From the NCBI GenBank assembly GCA_037043015.1, contig CM073329.1, forward strand, positions 1,256,648 to 1,320,647: a stretch of 64,000 nt of DNA, read 5' to 3'. The first letter of the stretch is position 1. The number at the start of each line of letters is the position of its first letter. Origin of the DNA: Bryum argenteum (taxonomy: Eukaryota; Streptophyta; Bryopsida; Bryales; Bryaceae). The position numbers were made by a program, and so were the translations under genes. Below are positions 23,181-35,350 of this stretch, piece after piece. A model generated the notes under the pieces. It worked only from the letters and a program-made list of their open reading frames with translations. It was not told the origin of the DNA and ran no database searches.

Positions 23181-24152
23181 CCCCTAAACGTCCCCAATGT
23201 CGTTTTTCTACATTTTGGATGGAGGGCAGAAACTTCGAATAGCCATATCTTCTTCATCCAAGGTCCGTTTTGGATGAAATCACTTGGGTTAGGTTCCAGA
23301 TCAAGTCTAGTTTGTGTTGTAAAATTTGCAAGCCCATACAATAAAGTATGAATTAATGAAATGCACTTTAGTGAAGACAGCTCTTGTTTTTGGGTTTCCA
23401 AGCATGGGGCATGTATTACCATTGCAAGCCAATTATGTGAAACCAAAAATAGTTTTTAATGATTTTTTTTTCACGGTCATGATCTTAAGGTGATTCTTAA
23501 CAACTTTGTAGTGAGAAGTTTTTTGATCCAAATGATTTTGCTATTGGCTTTGCAATGATGTTTTGTCAACAGAAAAAGTGAGAAAATGGATGATATTTGA
23601 GGAGCTATATCTCCTTCATCCACCGTTGGATTTCAACTTAATTTTTTGGGATAGCTTCCAATTAGAGTCTAGTCTAGGTGGTAGAAACCTTAACAAGATC
23701 GAAGATGTTTTGAAGATAAGGCATGAAATTGAATGCAAAGGGTCCAATTTTGTACTATTTTTCCTTTGTAAAATTTTTGGCAGTTTTTACCATTGCATGG
23801 CTTTTATTTGAGCCAAGAAATTTTTTTGATGAATTTTTTTTGGGTAAAGGACTTATTAAGATGAAGGTGAACATCTTTCTAGTTGGTGATTTTTTCATTG
23901 CAATAGGTATATTGGTAGCATTTCAACCTCAAAGTGAAAATGAAGAAATTTTGCAGTTTGTTTTTAGTATTATTATGTTACGATCTCCCGATCTATAAGG
24001 CCTCATGACTCAAATTTTGGTCCACATGATCTTCGATAAGTCCATTACAAGTTTGTACGGTTGAGATCTTAATAGCTTCTCTTCATTTTTATCTATGACG
24101 AATTCTATGGAAATGTGCTTTTCTGCTAAAAATAGGCTGGGACGTTTAGGGG
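23181..24152 (-). mobile_element. Intact non-autonomous TTAA element, family R1 (972 bp)
   Basis: The left end is CCCCTAAACGTCCC and the right end is its exact inverse, GGGACGTTTAGGGG. TTAA flanks both sides (23177-23180 and 24153-24156). TTAA target sites with CCC-type ends are characteristic of piggyBac-superfamily elements. The interior has no transposase. Its inner sequence is the inverse of the copy at 41276-42250. Frames of 80-90 codons (23563-23811, 23723-23998) also occur at the same place in the other copy, but with no recognisable domain. Confidence 0.88.
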
Positions 24153-24356
24153 TTAAGCCTTAATTTTTATGCGGCTTCCGTAAAAAATAATAAAGGTTGC
24201 CAAGAACGTTTCTGCGTCGCTCCTTGCCACAAAGAAATCTACTATTCAGCTCTATAACCTTATTTAAACCTCAACCGTGCAATATTATAATAAACTTATT
24301 GTAAGTCATGAATTTTGAGCTATGCAGCTTTGTAGATTGGGATATGATAACGTAGT

Positions 24357-24714
24357 TTGAGATAGATAGATAGAAACTCCAGTCCCTCTCTAAGGGGCCG
24401 GCGTGAATGAAATGTCCGTTTGTAATGCTAATAACCACATGCCCACAAGACAAGGGGAAATTGGGTCAATACTACTTCTTCCTCTCGAGGGTGGACACTA
24501 CAACTATGCTAGTTTCTAGCCTAGTTACTAGTGCGTTGAAGATATTTGGCATAGTGTCCTCCCAAATGAGGTACCTATACAACAAGGTCCAAGGATCTTC
24601 CACCATATTTGGGTAGACTATGGTGGTGAGCACCAGGCCGGTATGGGAAATAGAACCTGGACCTCCTCATTGGGGGCCATGAGCCCCAACCACCAAGCCA
24701 AGGCCCATGGTGCA
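24357..24714 (-). repeat. tRNA-derived SINE, minus-strand copy
   Basis: This is the inverse of the element at 59947-60355. On the minus strand it begins with a tRNA-like head (ggccttggcttggtggttgg, about 24695-24710), carries a B-box-like gttctatttccc at about 24645, and ends in a TATC-repeat tail (24357-24373 on the plus strand as gata units). The body contains 'ctcgagggtggacactacaa' and 'ggggccggcgtgaatgaaat', shared with the other copy. A word TAACGTA lies just outside each end (24348 and 24716) and may be a worn target duplication. Confidence 0.8.
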
Positions 24715-25019
24715 CTAACGTATCATTACTTGAAATAAAGTGCAAAATTCCATCATTTTCACTTTAGAGTGGAAATTCCACACTCTTTTATTTTTCATTG
24801 TAGAAACCAAACTTCATTTGGATTTCAAGACAACAAATCTTATTGAAAATGGACTTCAGATGAAAAAGTCATGGCTTTTCAAAGTTTTACTCCTTCATCC
24901 TAAATGCTATTTACTGACATCAAGAATGTTGAGGATTTAAAGTATTACTCATGTGATGGAAATGCTTGGATTCTTTTTAATTCACACTCATGATTCCTAG
25001 CCCTTAGACACCCAAGTGG

Positions 25020-25968
25020 GGTCTAGAGCTTAATAATTTTCTGCAAAGTGTCTTAGATAAAAATAAAGGGGAGCTATCTAGATCTCAACCATACAATCTT
25101 GTCATAAACTTGTTGTAGGTCATGTGGATCAAGTTTGGAGTTATGAGGCCTCATAGATTGCAAGATAGTAACATATTAATATTCAAAAAAGATAAGAGAA
25201 TTTCAACATGTTCACTTTGAAGTGAAAGTGCTACCAACAAACATATTGCAATGGTAAATTCACCCATTACAAAGTTGTCAAGCCTCATATCAACAACACT
25301 CTTGTACAAAAAGGATTCATTCAGTAAAAAAATTCTTGGCTCAAATAATAACCTTTCAAGGGTGAATATTGCCAAAGTAATTACAAAGGAAAAGGGTCCA
25401 AATCCACACCCTTCGCCCTCAAAGTCTTGTTTGGTCTTCAAAAAACCTTTGATTGGGTCAAGGTTTCAACCAATTAAACTATATTCCCTTTGGAACCTAT
25501 TCAAGAAAAACAAATCTGAAATATACTAGTGGACAAAGGAGATATAGCTCCTCCAAAATCATCCACTTTTTCACTTTTTTCATGATCGTAGGAACATCAT
25601 CAAAAATTTAATACCAAAAGTATTTGGATGAAACAACTTCCAACTACAAAAGTACAAAGTTATTAGTATTCATCCAAAAATGGTGATCATGTAAAAGAAA
25701 TTCATGAAACACTATTTTTGATTGCTCAAAATTGCCTCATCTTGAAAACTCAAAAAGAAGAGTTGTCTTCACTAAAATGCAAGCCATCTCTTCATCCTAC
25801 ATTACATAGGTCTGAAATTATCACCACACAAGTGAGACTTGATTTGGGACACAACCCAAGTGGTTTCGTCCAGAAAAGAGTTCAAATGAAGAAGTTATGG
25901 CTCGTCAAAATTAATCCCTTTCATCCAAAATATCGTTTTTTGACATCTCGGGCGTTGAAGGGCTAGAT
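25020..25968 (+). repeat. R1 family element copy (decayed ends)
   Basis: Internal landmarks match the R1 copy at 41276-42250 in the same orientation: 'gatctcaaccatacaatctt' (25080), 'catgtggatcaagtttg', 'gaaagtgctaccaac', 'ggagatatagctcctc' (25540), and a final 'atcgttttttgacatctcgg' then gcgttgaaggg (25935-25962), a mutated right terminus. It lies 0.3 kb from the SINE. No transposase is present. Confidence 0.7.
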
Positions 25969-26904
25969 TCCTAGATTCTCTTAAGGAGAAATCTTGCCTA
26001 GTGTGTGTTTGGAGGATTATAATAGAAATTTATGAACTCAAATGATGATATTAAAATTGCATACGATGCACTTCTAATCTCTGAATCTTGGGAACGACCC
26101 TTTCATGGTCGATTGGGCTGTTGAAGGTTCAGGTTGCGCCAGATTGTAATACCGCGGCAAACAGGACCGGTAACCGCCTGAAGGCTCGCGGGGATTAGGG
26201 TCTCTGTCCAGAATTTGAATTTGCATGTTCCCTCGCATCAGGGAACGTCCATGCTAAGCCGCAACCACGGCGCCGCCACGGGCGCGGCCCGGGTATCTCA
26301 AGGGAACCCCAGCATTTCGCTCTCCAGCCCATGCCCGCGCCTCCTCCATCCTTAGCTCGAGACCATCCCCCGCTCTGTACTTCCAGCGGCTATGGCATTC
26401 GCCGCTCGGTTGCCTTGTCTGGTTCCCTGTCTCCTCCTTCTGCTGCATATCCCCCATTTTCGCCGCCTTCTCTCCTGATCGCTTCAACTAGCTCTGCTCT
26501 TCGGAACCCTTCTGCTTCAGTGCCTGCTTGTTCTGCTTATAATCGCGAATCTTAGGGCGCTCCGTTTGCACTCCAAGCGCAGCTGGCCTGTAGTTTGTTT
26601 TTGGCAAATTAGGGCATCGCTAGGGCGCAGCCTTTTTCCCACTTCTAGTTCCCTCTTTCGTTCTACACATTCCACTAGATTACGTGTTCATTAGAATTTG
26701 AGTTTTGTTGCCTTGGTTAGGGGTCTATCAGGGTGGCTGCTGTAACACGGGCCCGCATTGTTGTAAATCGAAGGCTAGTGGATTCATAGGCTAGGACGGA
26801 GGAAGGTGTGATTGACTAGGGTAAAGGTGCTCGTGAGAGGGGCGCTGGTGTTGTGCGGCCCCCGCTCTCTTCTGTGACCTCTCGGACGTAGAGAGAGTGT
26901 CGAT
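25969..26904. other. Upstream region of RRP1
   Basis: Base composition turns GC-rich at about 26100-26560, probably the promoter and 5' leader of RRP1. Frames on both strands there (26254-26555) are low-complexity Ser/Pro/Arg-rich and look like by-products of composition. Confidence 0.45.
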
Positions 26905-29900
26905 ATGGAAGAAGCCGGTGGAGCCAATGTGGAGAAGAACAACTTTGCTCGGAAGTTAGGATCCTCTGACAAGAAAACGCGTGAGAAGGGGCTAGCCTTG
27001 TTGGTTCTCTGGCTTTCGTGTCAGCAGGTACGCCCCGATGTTGAACTTCTTTTCGTGTTTCTTATTTCATAGATGGTTACTCTTCTACGACTACGTCTGG
27101 GACCTCTCATTCTGCTGGTAGAATTTGAATTTTGAGTTGGTATTTCGTAATCACTTGTATTTTGGGCGTGAGCGGTATTCGAATAATTGGGAGGGTTTTC
27201 GGAGAGCTTGACATTGCTGATACAAGAGTAGTGTATCCGGAAGGTTCAAGTTCTCGGCGGCCGCCAGAGTTGTACTTGCCCTAGCTGTCACTGTCAATGC
27301 TGCTTTTGGGGAAAGTCTACACACTACAGTTTCCGCATTCTTCTGATAGGGGTGCTTAACTCTCCTTGCGGAATAAGGCTGTCTGAATTTCTAATAGCTT
27401 CTGAGTCGGGGTTTATTCTTTTTGGAGAGGTTGATTCCTCCATATTAGTTTCAATAGAGGTCCCGGGACAAGTTCTGTAAGTCCCAAGGTTTTCAAATTA
27501 TTTTAAAAAATTCTACTTGTTTGTATACATTACACTAGCTGTTCTAGGATGGATGCGTCAACCAGGTCTCATGGAAGACTTGCCGTTTGAGAGGTCCAAT
27601 ATCCTCTGGCGGCTAGCAGCTGTTGTATTTTCGATAGCCAAAGCGACCTAAGCACCTGTTGTAGTGGCGGAGCATCGATGTTCGGTTAACAATTCCAAAT
27701 GTTCACATTAGGTCTAGATTCTTGTCAGCATAGTTTTAAAATGGGCAATGATGGACTAGAGGGTTGTTGAGTAGGGTGACGGTGCTTCAGTTTTGAAGAA
27801 TACAAGACGCACTAGACGTTTAGGTTCAAGAAGCATGAATCATTTCCTGCGGTGTGCTGGAAATTGAACTCGTATGCAGATTTTAGGACATCCTACAAGT
27901 GATACAAGCGATCGGATGTCTCATGAAGGTTATTGTGACGTTCACATCGGTTCGTGGAATCTGATAAATTGTGTACGGACTGATTTAGGTATCGATTCAC
28001 TTCTCTTTGTGCAGGATGTGGGGGAAGACGAATTGAAGAAAATATGGAAAGGTCTATTTTACTGCTTGTGGCACTCGGACAAGGCGCATGTGCAAGGCGA
28101 TCTTATCAACAAATTAGCAGGCATTATGGAGAGCTTGGACGGGGAGACGTCATTGGCGTTTTTCCAAGTTTTTCTCTCTACTATGCGACGAGAGTGGAAC
28201 GGAATCGATAGGCTGAGGTTAGACAAGTTCTACCGCCTCTTGCGGCAATTTCTGGTAAGGGTGTTCACTCTTCTTCAAAAGAGCAAGTGGGATGAAGGAA
28301 CGGTTGTGAGATACATGGATGCGCTGGTCGAGAGGTGTTTGCTTGCCAATGACCACCATGCAGCCTTGGGTGTGAACCTGCACTTCATGGACATCTTTCT
28401 TGCGGAGCTCCGGAAGTTTCAGCCGTTGTCTGCTGGTACTCTAAGACTGATGCTTCAGCCATGCTACGCAACTCTTGCTAGTGCTCCAGACAAAACACTG
28501 TTGAAGAGGGTGAAAGAGAGTGTGTTCATGCCTCTCTTAGAAGAGGCGCAGACGGTTGTGAAAAGCATTGAGGCTGGTGGTGAAGTTGATGAGAATAGCT
28601 TCGGGCGTCACGTCTTATCTCTTCCACTCGGTGCTCGACTCTTTGAACTAGCTGCATTGGAGACTACTGCCCCTGCCAACCGCAAGATCCTGAACGAAAT
28701 TCACGCCGAATATGCCAAGTTGGACAAGCTAGTTGCTGCTGCAGGTATTGATTTGAGTACTAAAACAATTGCGGGCGGTAGCAACAGTGACATCGAGATG
28801 GCTGAAGTCCGGGCTAACGGTCCTACCAGGCAGTCAGCACGGCAAGCTAGAAAAAGGGCTTCTACAATGGACGCTACGGACGTAGTTGAAGCAGGGAATA
28901 GTGTTCCGAAGAAGAAGAAGATAAAGCAGGTTACGGATGTTCAAATTCCTAGTGACAAACCCACGGGTTCACCTGTATCGAATGGGGCGGGGTCAGCCGT
29001 CTCGGACCTTTCAGGTTCGAAAGTTAAGAAAAGCCCCAAAGATAAGGCAGCGAAACAGGTGAAGTCGAAGAAACATGAGCGCTTGCCAGCGAACGACGTA
29101 GAGAAATCAAGGGAAGGGGCTGGGGCTGTCAAGGCAGATAGTGAGCAGACTGAGAAGATTGTTACAGAGAAGAGAAAGAAAGGGAAGAAAGCCATTTCTG
29201 AGACCGCTCAAGTGTCAGCCGTCGTGAGCAAGAGCAAGAGCAAGAAAAAGGGGTCCAAGGATGTGGGTGAGGGAAAGGGTAGTTCTGTGCCAGCAGGTAC
29301 GCATAGAGCTCAGGTGTAGTTTTAGGGCACGTTCTTCTTTCTGCTGTGGCATGCCCATTTTCATGAGCGGGGGCTAAGTATTGCAGTGAGCTTAGGGAGT
29401 AGTCTCTAAATAAGGGTAGTGAGCAGGGCCTATGAAATGTTACCGGGTTCAGGATAGGAAGGTCCACGGGGATTGGGTTGCGAACACATTTTTGTCGAAA
29501 GGAAGCTTCTGAATGTTGATTTCCAGCTCTACATCTGCAACAATGTTGCCATTGGTTGCTCGTTGTTTGTCCCTCTGCTATGTAGTAAGAAGTGAAGCAA
29601 AGAGTTTGCGCTGGATGTGAGATCAACTGGACTAATTCCCAATTTTCTATGAAGCAGTCGAAGCGGGAGGCTCATCGGAGATTCCCGAGCAGAGTTTAGT
29701 CGTTCCGAAGTTTGGAGTTTCCAATGGTGGGGAAGCGTTGTCGGGAGGTGTCAAGAGCGCAGCTGGAGATTTGTCGGGAGTAAGAGATGCGGAGACAGAG
29801 ATAAGCGTGAGTGTGGATGATTCTGTGATCTCAAATCTGGAGGAAAAGTTTGCGTCCATCGCCGCTGAGACCGACAAAGAGGCCAGGTTGAATAATTTAT

Positions 29901-30379
29901 CTGGATCCAATATCCCAACTGAATCCAATGGCAAGAAGAAGCGGAAGAGGGTTAAGGTTGTGGAAGCCATGGAACCCTCCAGTCCAGGAGGACCGTTGCC
30001 ATTGCCACTAACACCAATTGGGAAGTCGAATGGAACCACTTTGGATCAGACGCCTGGGTCCAACTCGACGAAGAAGAAGAAGGTCAAATTTGTGCTGAAA
30101 AACAACATCGTGTGGAAGCCAAATAACCCTCTACCCCCGCAGTCCATGCGGACGCCTCCATCAGCGACACCTCGAGGCAGCGCCTTGAAACAGGGCGTTC
30201 CTGCAGGCCCCATTCGCTTGACGCCAGCGCGCAAGGTCGGTTCTGGTTCCAAACGCCGCTCTCCCAGTCAAATTTTGTCCATCACTAAGCAGAAGTCCAC
30301 TGCCAGGTCCCCGAAGAGCCTGTCCAAGGGTATAAGGTTTGCACGGCGAGTCAGGAAGTCGCCCGGATCTCCATTGTAG
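26905..30379 (+). CDS. RRP1: Ribosomal RNA processing protein 1 (Nop52 family)
   Basis: Three exons, 26905-27027, 28015-29296 and 29658-30379, join in frame to 708 aa. The ATG at 26905 gives MEEAGGANVEKNNFARKLGS; the short first exon completes the Nop52 N-terminus (TREKGLALLVLWLSCQQ) and splices directly into DVGEDELKKIWKGLFYCLWH. The Nop52 domain covers about residues 14-215 (for example KFYRLLRQFL, VNLHFMDIFL). The rest is a long Lys/Ser-rich, probably disordered tail with basic clusters suited to nucleolar localisation, ending in a conserved-looking VWKPNNPLPP segment near residue 620 and a basic C-terminus. Family role: pre-60S ribosome assembly and ITS1/27S rRNA processing in the nucleolus. 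Intron 1 is nearly 1 kb; intron 2 is 361 bp. Confidence 0.93.
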
Positions 30380-31845
30380 ACACTAGTTAGGCTTGAAAAG
30401 TAAGCAGTAGTGAGGTCCATCATCCAGTAAACATTCTTTAATCTAGGGGTGCCTAGCCAGAGAGTCTTTTTGTCGAGTGTCAATTATTTCAAGGGCCCTG
30501 AAGTCCGTCTTTGATTTGCTCCATGCTCGAGGTCACTCCTGTTACAGCCACTAGTGGTTCTATTGTGCTAAATTGATTTGAGTCATTTCTAGGATGCATG
30601 ACATTGTCGTTGCTGTTTGTACTTGAATCTGGCTTGAACGTAGCCATGAGATTATTTGTGACTTTCTGAATACTTAGTTGATCTGAATAGTCGTAATAAA
30701 GTTCTCGAGGCGCCGTTGCCTACACGTTGGATGCGTTATCTTCACTGCGTCAGTTAGAAAGTATCCTACAGTGGTTTGTGTACGCCGTCGAGATCAGCTT
30801 GTGATGGCTTCAGCAGGAAAAACGACGGACTCGGGGTAGCTGAGGAGGAAGACGCATAATCAAAAAACTGTTAAAACGAGTCCAGGTCGAGCGGCAGGTA
30901 TACCAACTGCTATTCGTGGTTCTGCATTTAGCTGTTGTCACTGGTGTACTCGTCGATAGTCATTCGAACGTAGCATGCGGAAAACTTGTGAAAATCCCCT
31001 GATGATGGTTCGACAACCTATACACCTACTCTTGCCTCTATTCCATTTGATAATCGTGCGATGTGGTAATCAGTTTTTCCTAGATGGGAACTTCTGTAAG
31101 GGTCTGCTGGTGATATTCCAGTAGTTCTGAAAGAGAGGCTCATGTCGAACGGAGTGGCGCATCAGAAGAATATGAGGTCTTCGGTACATCGAATCACAAA
31201 CAATGTGGTGGGAGATATCTATGGAATTGGCTGAAGATCTATGATCAAACAAAGCCACACTTGCCTCGTACAACCGATTTTCAGGATGTTTTAGATATTT
31301 TTTGTGCTAGGGTGAAGTTAGGGTCCCTTTACACTCTTTACACTCTTTACACTCCTTTTTCCAAGGTGGTGTAATGCTAAATGGAATTTACATTTGTGTG
31401 TCTTTTAAGCCTTTTGAGGCTCTTTTCCAAATATATTGAGAGGAAGGCATGCCATTATCCTGGTCTATATTGGATTGTGGTGCTCCTTTTATTTCTGAAG
31501 ATGATGAATTGAAGAAATTTCACTCTTTGCTTCGTTGTTATTATTATTGGGAAAATATGCAATTATTCTTATCTAATCAATAGAAAACTAATATCTAAAG
31601 TAGGCTAGTAAAAATAGCTTCTGTTTATCAAAGTGCTTTTCTAATCGCTCAAGAAATGTCTTCGGAAAGTAGATGATTTGTTTTTTTCAAGAAAAATCTG
31701 TAGAAATACATGAAAAGAGATTGAAAAATGCCAATATGTTGAAGGAATCCATATTTGTTGTCTGATTTAAATGGCGCACAAATAGCCAAAGCTGAATGCA
31801 AAATATACGATGAAACCTCCACTTTCCATTGAAAGAAACTCAATC
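30380..31845. other. 3' flank of RRP1 and intergenic DNA
   Basis: The 3' UTR probably reaches about 30700 (aataaa-like word near 30695). A 10-bp unit 'tttacactct' is repeated about three times at 31329-31357. No gene is recognised. Confidence 0.5.
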
Positions 31846-31849
31846 ACTC

Positions 31850-33215
31850 TAAGCCTAACGTTCCTTGTGTTTTTGGGAGCTTAAAACCTCAAAGTACAAT
31901 TTTCTACCTTTATGCACTCCCAAGGGTCCAATCCAAATTCTACTTTTTTGAACCTTTAGTTGTAAGATCTTGTACCTAAGCCTATTAATAGTCAGTTTCA
32001 AAAATTACTCTTCGGATATTTATCGTTCGTGAATTATAACATCGAAAGTTTTGTCAAAATTTTCTTGAGCATTGCTCACGAGGCATTGTCTCCCTAGTGC
32101 AAAGGAGGAGTTGAAGATTGTTACCCCAAACATTTTGGTTATATTTGTAAATAACCATGTTGGGTACACCCATGCAAAATTGTAGAGATTCATTCCTCTT
32201 CTTTGTCCTTCATGAAAAAATTTCTCCAAAAGAAGGTCTAAAAACAACAACATTGGCGTTGTATAACATGCATCACATTGGGTAAATTTTGTTCAAAAAA
32301 TAGTTAATAGTGATTATGAATTTTCTTTTGAAAAATTCCAGGTTCTCAAATTTTGACACCTATTGAATTGAAACCTATTGGCGTTACCCGGGGTTCCCAT
32401 AAGAATTTGGTGAAGGAGTAAATGCCATCCCTTCATCAATATTTTAAGTGTTTTGAAACCAAAAACTACTTTTTTCAGATTCAAAACTATAAGTATTTTT
32501 TCCCCATGAGTTTATGAAGAGGTGGAGTATGATTTTGAAGTTGAGGTTGGAAATTTATGGGACTCCGAAGCCGATTTGGCAGGATATCCCCCACGCTGGG
32601 ACTTACCAAGCGTGGGGTCTTGGATGAATCTTGTCCGGGCCCGCAAGGGTGAGGGGTAAAAGCCCCCTATTTTTTTGTTGTTGATTGGAAAAATGAGACT
32701 CCTTGAACTAATGTGGGGTCTCTGATTCCAAATATGAACTCAGAAAAAATAAAATAGGGCCGCAGGCTCTTTTTTAAAAAAGTAGGGAAAGAAGGCTCGA
32801 GGCATGGTAAGGTCCCAGCTTGGGGGATGTCCTGTCCACGCCCTCCGAAGCCCCATAAATTGATTCAATCACTAAAACTATTAAGATTGATTTTGAAATT
32901 TTTGGAGGTTGCCTTGTAGAGTTAGTAAACTTTTTGACATTGGTCACTTTGAAATTTGAGTAGAGATTTAGTTATGAAAATATTTCAAAATTAAAAATTC
33001 ACAAAAAGCTAAACTTAAACTGCCCCATCTCGGCTCGCATCCCTAGGACTGTCCTAGAAGTATCAAAAATTGGATTTTGACTTAGCACTTTTTTCCACAT
33101 ACACCTAGTAGTGTAGAGAACACATAGTAAAAATCTTAGTAAAAATTATTAGCTATAACCCAATAACCTAGGTTACCCGATATAGCAAAAAGGCTATTTT
33201 GATCTTCAAGGGAGT
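31850..33215 (+). repeat. Family C TTAA-type element copy, interrupted by a MITE
   Basis: The left part (ccttgtgtttttgggagctt, about 31862) matches the inverse of 43690-43710, and the right part (cacatacacctagtagtgta, 33097; ggttacccgatatagcaaaa, 33171) matches 59411-59500. Terminal repeats are eroded. A 270-bp element is inserted at 32573-32842. No protein-coding content is seen. Confidence 0.6.
32573..32842. mobile_element. MULE-like MITE (270 bp) with 10-bp target duplication
   Basis: The direct repeat ctccgaagcc occurs at 32563-32572 and again at 32843-32852. Between them the ends are imperfect inverted repeats of about 40 bp: inward from the left ggatatcccccacgctggga (32582) and inward from the right acatcccccaagctgggacc. 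A 9-10 bp target duplication with long inverted ends fits Mutator-like elements. It has no coding capacity. Flanking family C sequence resumes on both sides, confirming an insertion. Confidence 0.8.
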
Positions 33216-33494
33216 ACTTTGATATTTAATAATTTTCAAAATGGGCTACTTTATGACCACTTCTTTATGGTACTAGTTGTTGATTCATCAAGTTTGCTTC
33301 ACTAATTGGTTCATATTTTGATTTTGATTATTATGGATTAGTTCCAAGGTCTAGTCCAAGACAAGTAGATTTTATAATAACAGTTGGTACTGTAACAATG
33401 ACAATGGCACAAAAATAATTATAAAATTGATCAAGGAGAAAGATATTTAACATTTTATATCAACTAATACTATTGCACAACCTCTAAATTGGGG

Positions 33495-34290
33495 TTTTTT
33501 TAGCCAAAAACTCATTTTTAAAAAAAGAACATAAATGAAAATAAAGATAAGCTTTCAGATTTCAGCAGCACAAACTTGTTATAGACTTGTTAGAGATCAT
33601 GTGGACCAAAACTTGACCCATGGGATCTTATTGATTGCGAGATCATAACGTTTTAGTGTGCAAAACTAGAAACAAAAACAATTATTTTCAATTTGAAATG
33701 AAAATATTACGAACATAAAATTTGCAATCAAATATTCACCAACTAGAAAGTTGTTCATCTTCATCTCAAAAACTCTTTGGTACCAAAAAAAATCATCAAA
33801 AAAATATCTTGGCTCAAATAAAAGCCTTAAGATGGGGAAAACAACCAAACATTCAAAAAAGGAAGATTAGTCCAAAACTAGACCTCTTGCACTCAAATTC
33901 ATCCCTTATCTTCAATACATCTTCGATCGGGTTAAGGTTTCTACTTCTAAAACTAGAGTCAAAATCAAGTGGTGAATGAAGGAGATATAGCTCCTCAAAA
34001 TCATCCATTTTATCACTTTTTCATTGTAGAATCATCATTGCAAATTCAATACCAAAGTTATCCTGATCAAGAATCTTCCAACTACAAAGTTGTTAGTTTT
34101 CATATTAAGATCACACTTAATCTTAAGTTTTTTATTAAGAACTATTTTTGATCTCAAATAATTGGCTTGCAATGGTAAAACATGCCAAATGTGTGAAAAC
34201 CCAAAAGCAAAAGCTGCCTTCACTAAAATGCATGTTATTTATTTACCATTTCTGTGTATCTCGATTGCAAGATGCCACATTTCTACCAAT
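33495..34290 (+). repeat. R1 family element copy (decayed)
   Basis: Order and orientation match 41276-42250: 'tttagccaaaaactcat' (33500), 'catgtggaccaaaacttga' (33599), 'caccaactagaaagttgttc' (33738), 'aaggagatatagctcctc' (33980), 'ttggcttgcaatggtaaaac' (34161). The ends are not intact. Frames inside have no recognised domain. Confidence 0.65.
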
Positions 34291-35350
34291 TGCATATTGA
34301 TCTTCATATGCTACCTAAAACTCGTCTCCCGTTTTCATACATTGTCTTTGCTTAGAAAGGTCAATCACTAAGTTATGAGTTCTTGGTTTGAAAGACTACA
34401 CACAAGGACAATGGATGTGGCGGAATATTAATGTTTGACCCTTGCCCATCATGCCTGCACACTATTCATTGCAAATGTGGCTTGCAGAGCTCTATGATAG
34501 TAAAAACAATGAACTCTATAAGCAGCTCAAGTAGAATCTATTAAGCTACCCATGATCAGAAATTTAAAAACTCTTAAAGAAGAAAAACATATGTGCAAAA
34601 GTAAGGAACATTCTACTTTGGTATTCATGTCCCTCTTAAAAACTTCAAGGAAAGTAAAGAACTCAAAAGTTCAATTGAAGTAAGGAGGTTAAAGTTTGAA
34701 GAAAGATAAGTGGTAACAATAATAATCTTTAAAAAAGAACATATATGGTTCCTAAAAAAATCTGAAAAGTACATCAATGTCAATCTAGCAAAAATTGACC
34801 AATAATCAATGAATCAGTCTCTAAGATTCTCATATGGATATGTACAATCTCTTCACTAGAAAATAATGATGAAGCCAAAGACTAAGCTCTAGTTTGTGCC
34901 TCTTTCAACCAACTCAACTCACAAACTACAGCAGAGAAAAGAATCAACATTTCAGAGCCTGTAAGGTTCCAAAACCTTGCATTGTGTGAATTGAACATCT
35001 CACCTTATCAATGTGTACCAATCTTTAGAATCAAACCTTGATGTAGTGGTATAGCTTTGGCATAAAGAATCCAAACTATTCAGTGCATAAGCACTCTCTT
35101 GCATTCACCTACAAAACCATCCACTACAATTTTAATAAAATCAATACATATTATGAACCATACAAATAAAATACAAAAAGGAAGTGAGCTTTCATATGCG
35201 CAAGATAAAATAAAAAAAGACATGGTACAAGAATTAGATGCACAAAGAGAATCACTCTTGGACCAACTATAATTTTTGCAGCCAAATAACATATGCAATG
35301 GTGCATGGGAATCATGCTTCCAGAGAGAGCAAGAGCGGAAGTGGCATACC
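34291..35350. other. AT-rich intergenic DNA and 3' flank of the GT47 gene
   Basis: Nothing gene-like is seen. The proximal part (to about 35100) is likely the 3' UTR of the minus-strand glycosyltransferase gene. Confidence 0.5.
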
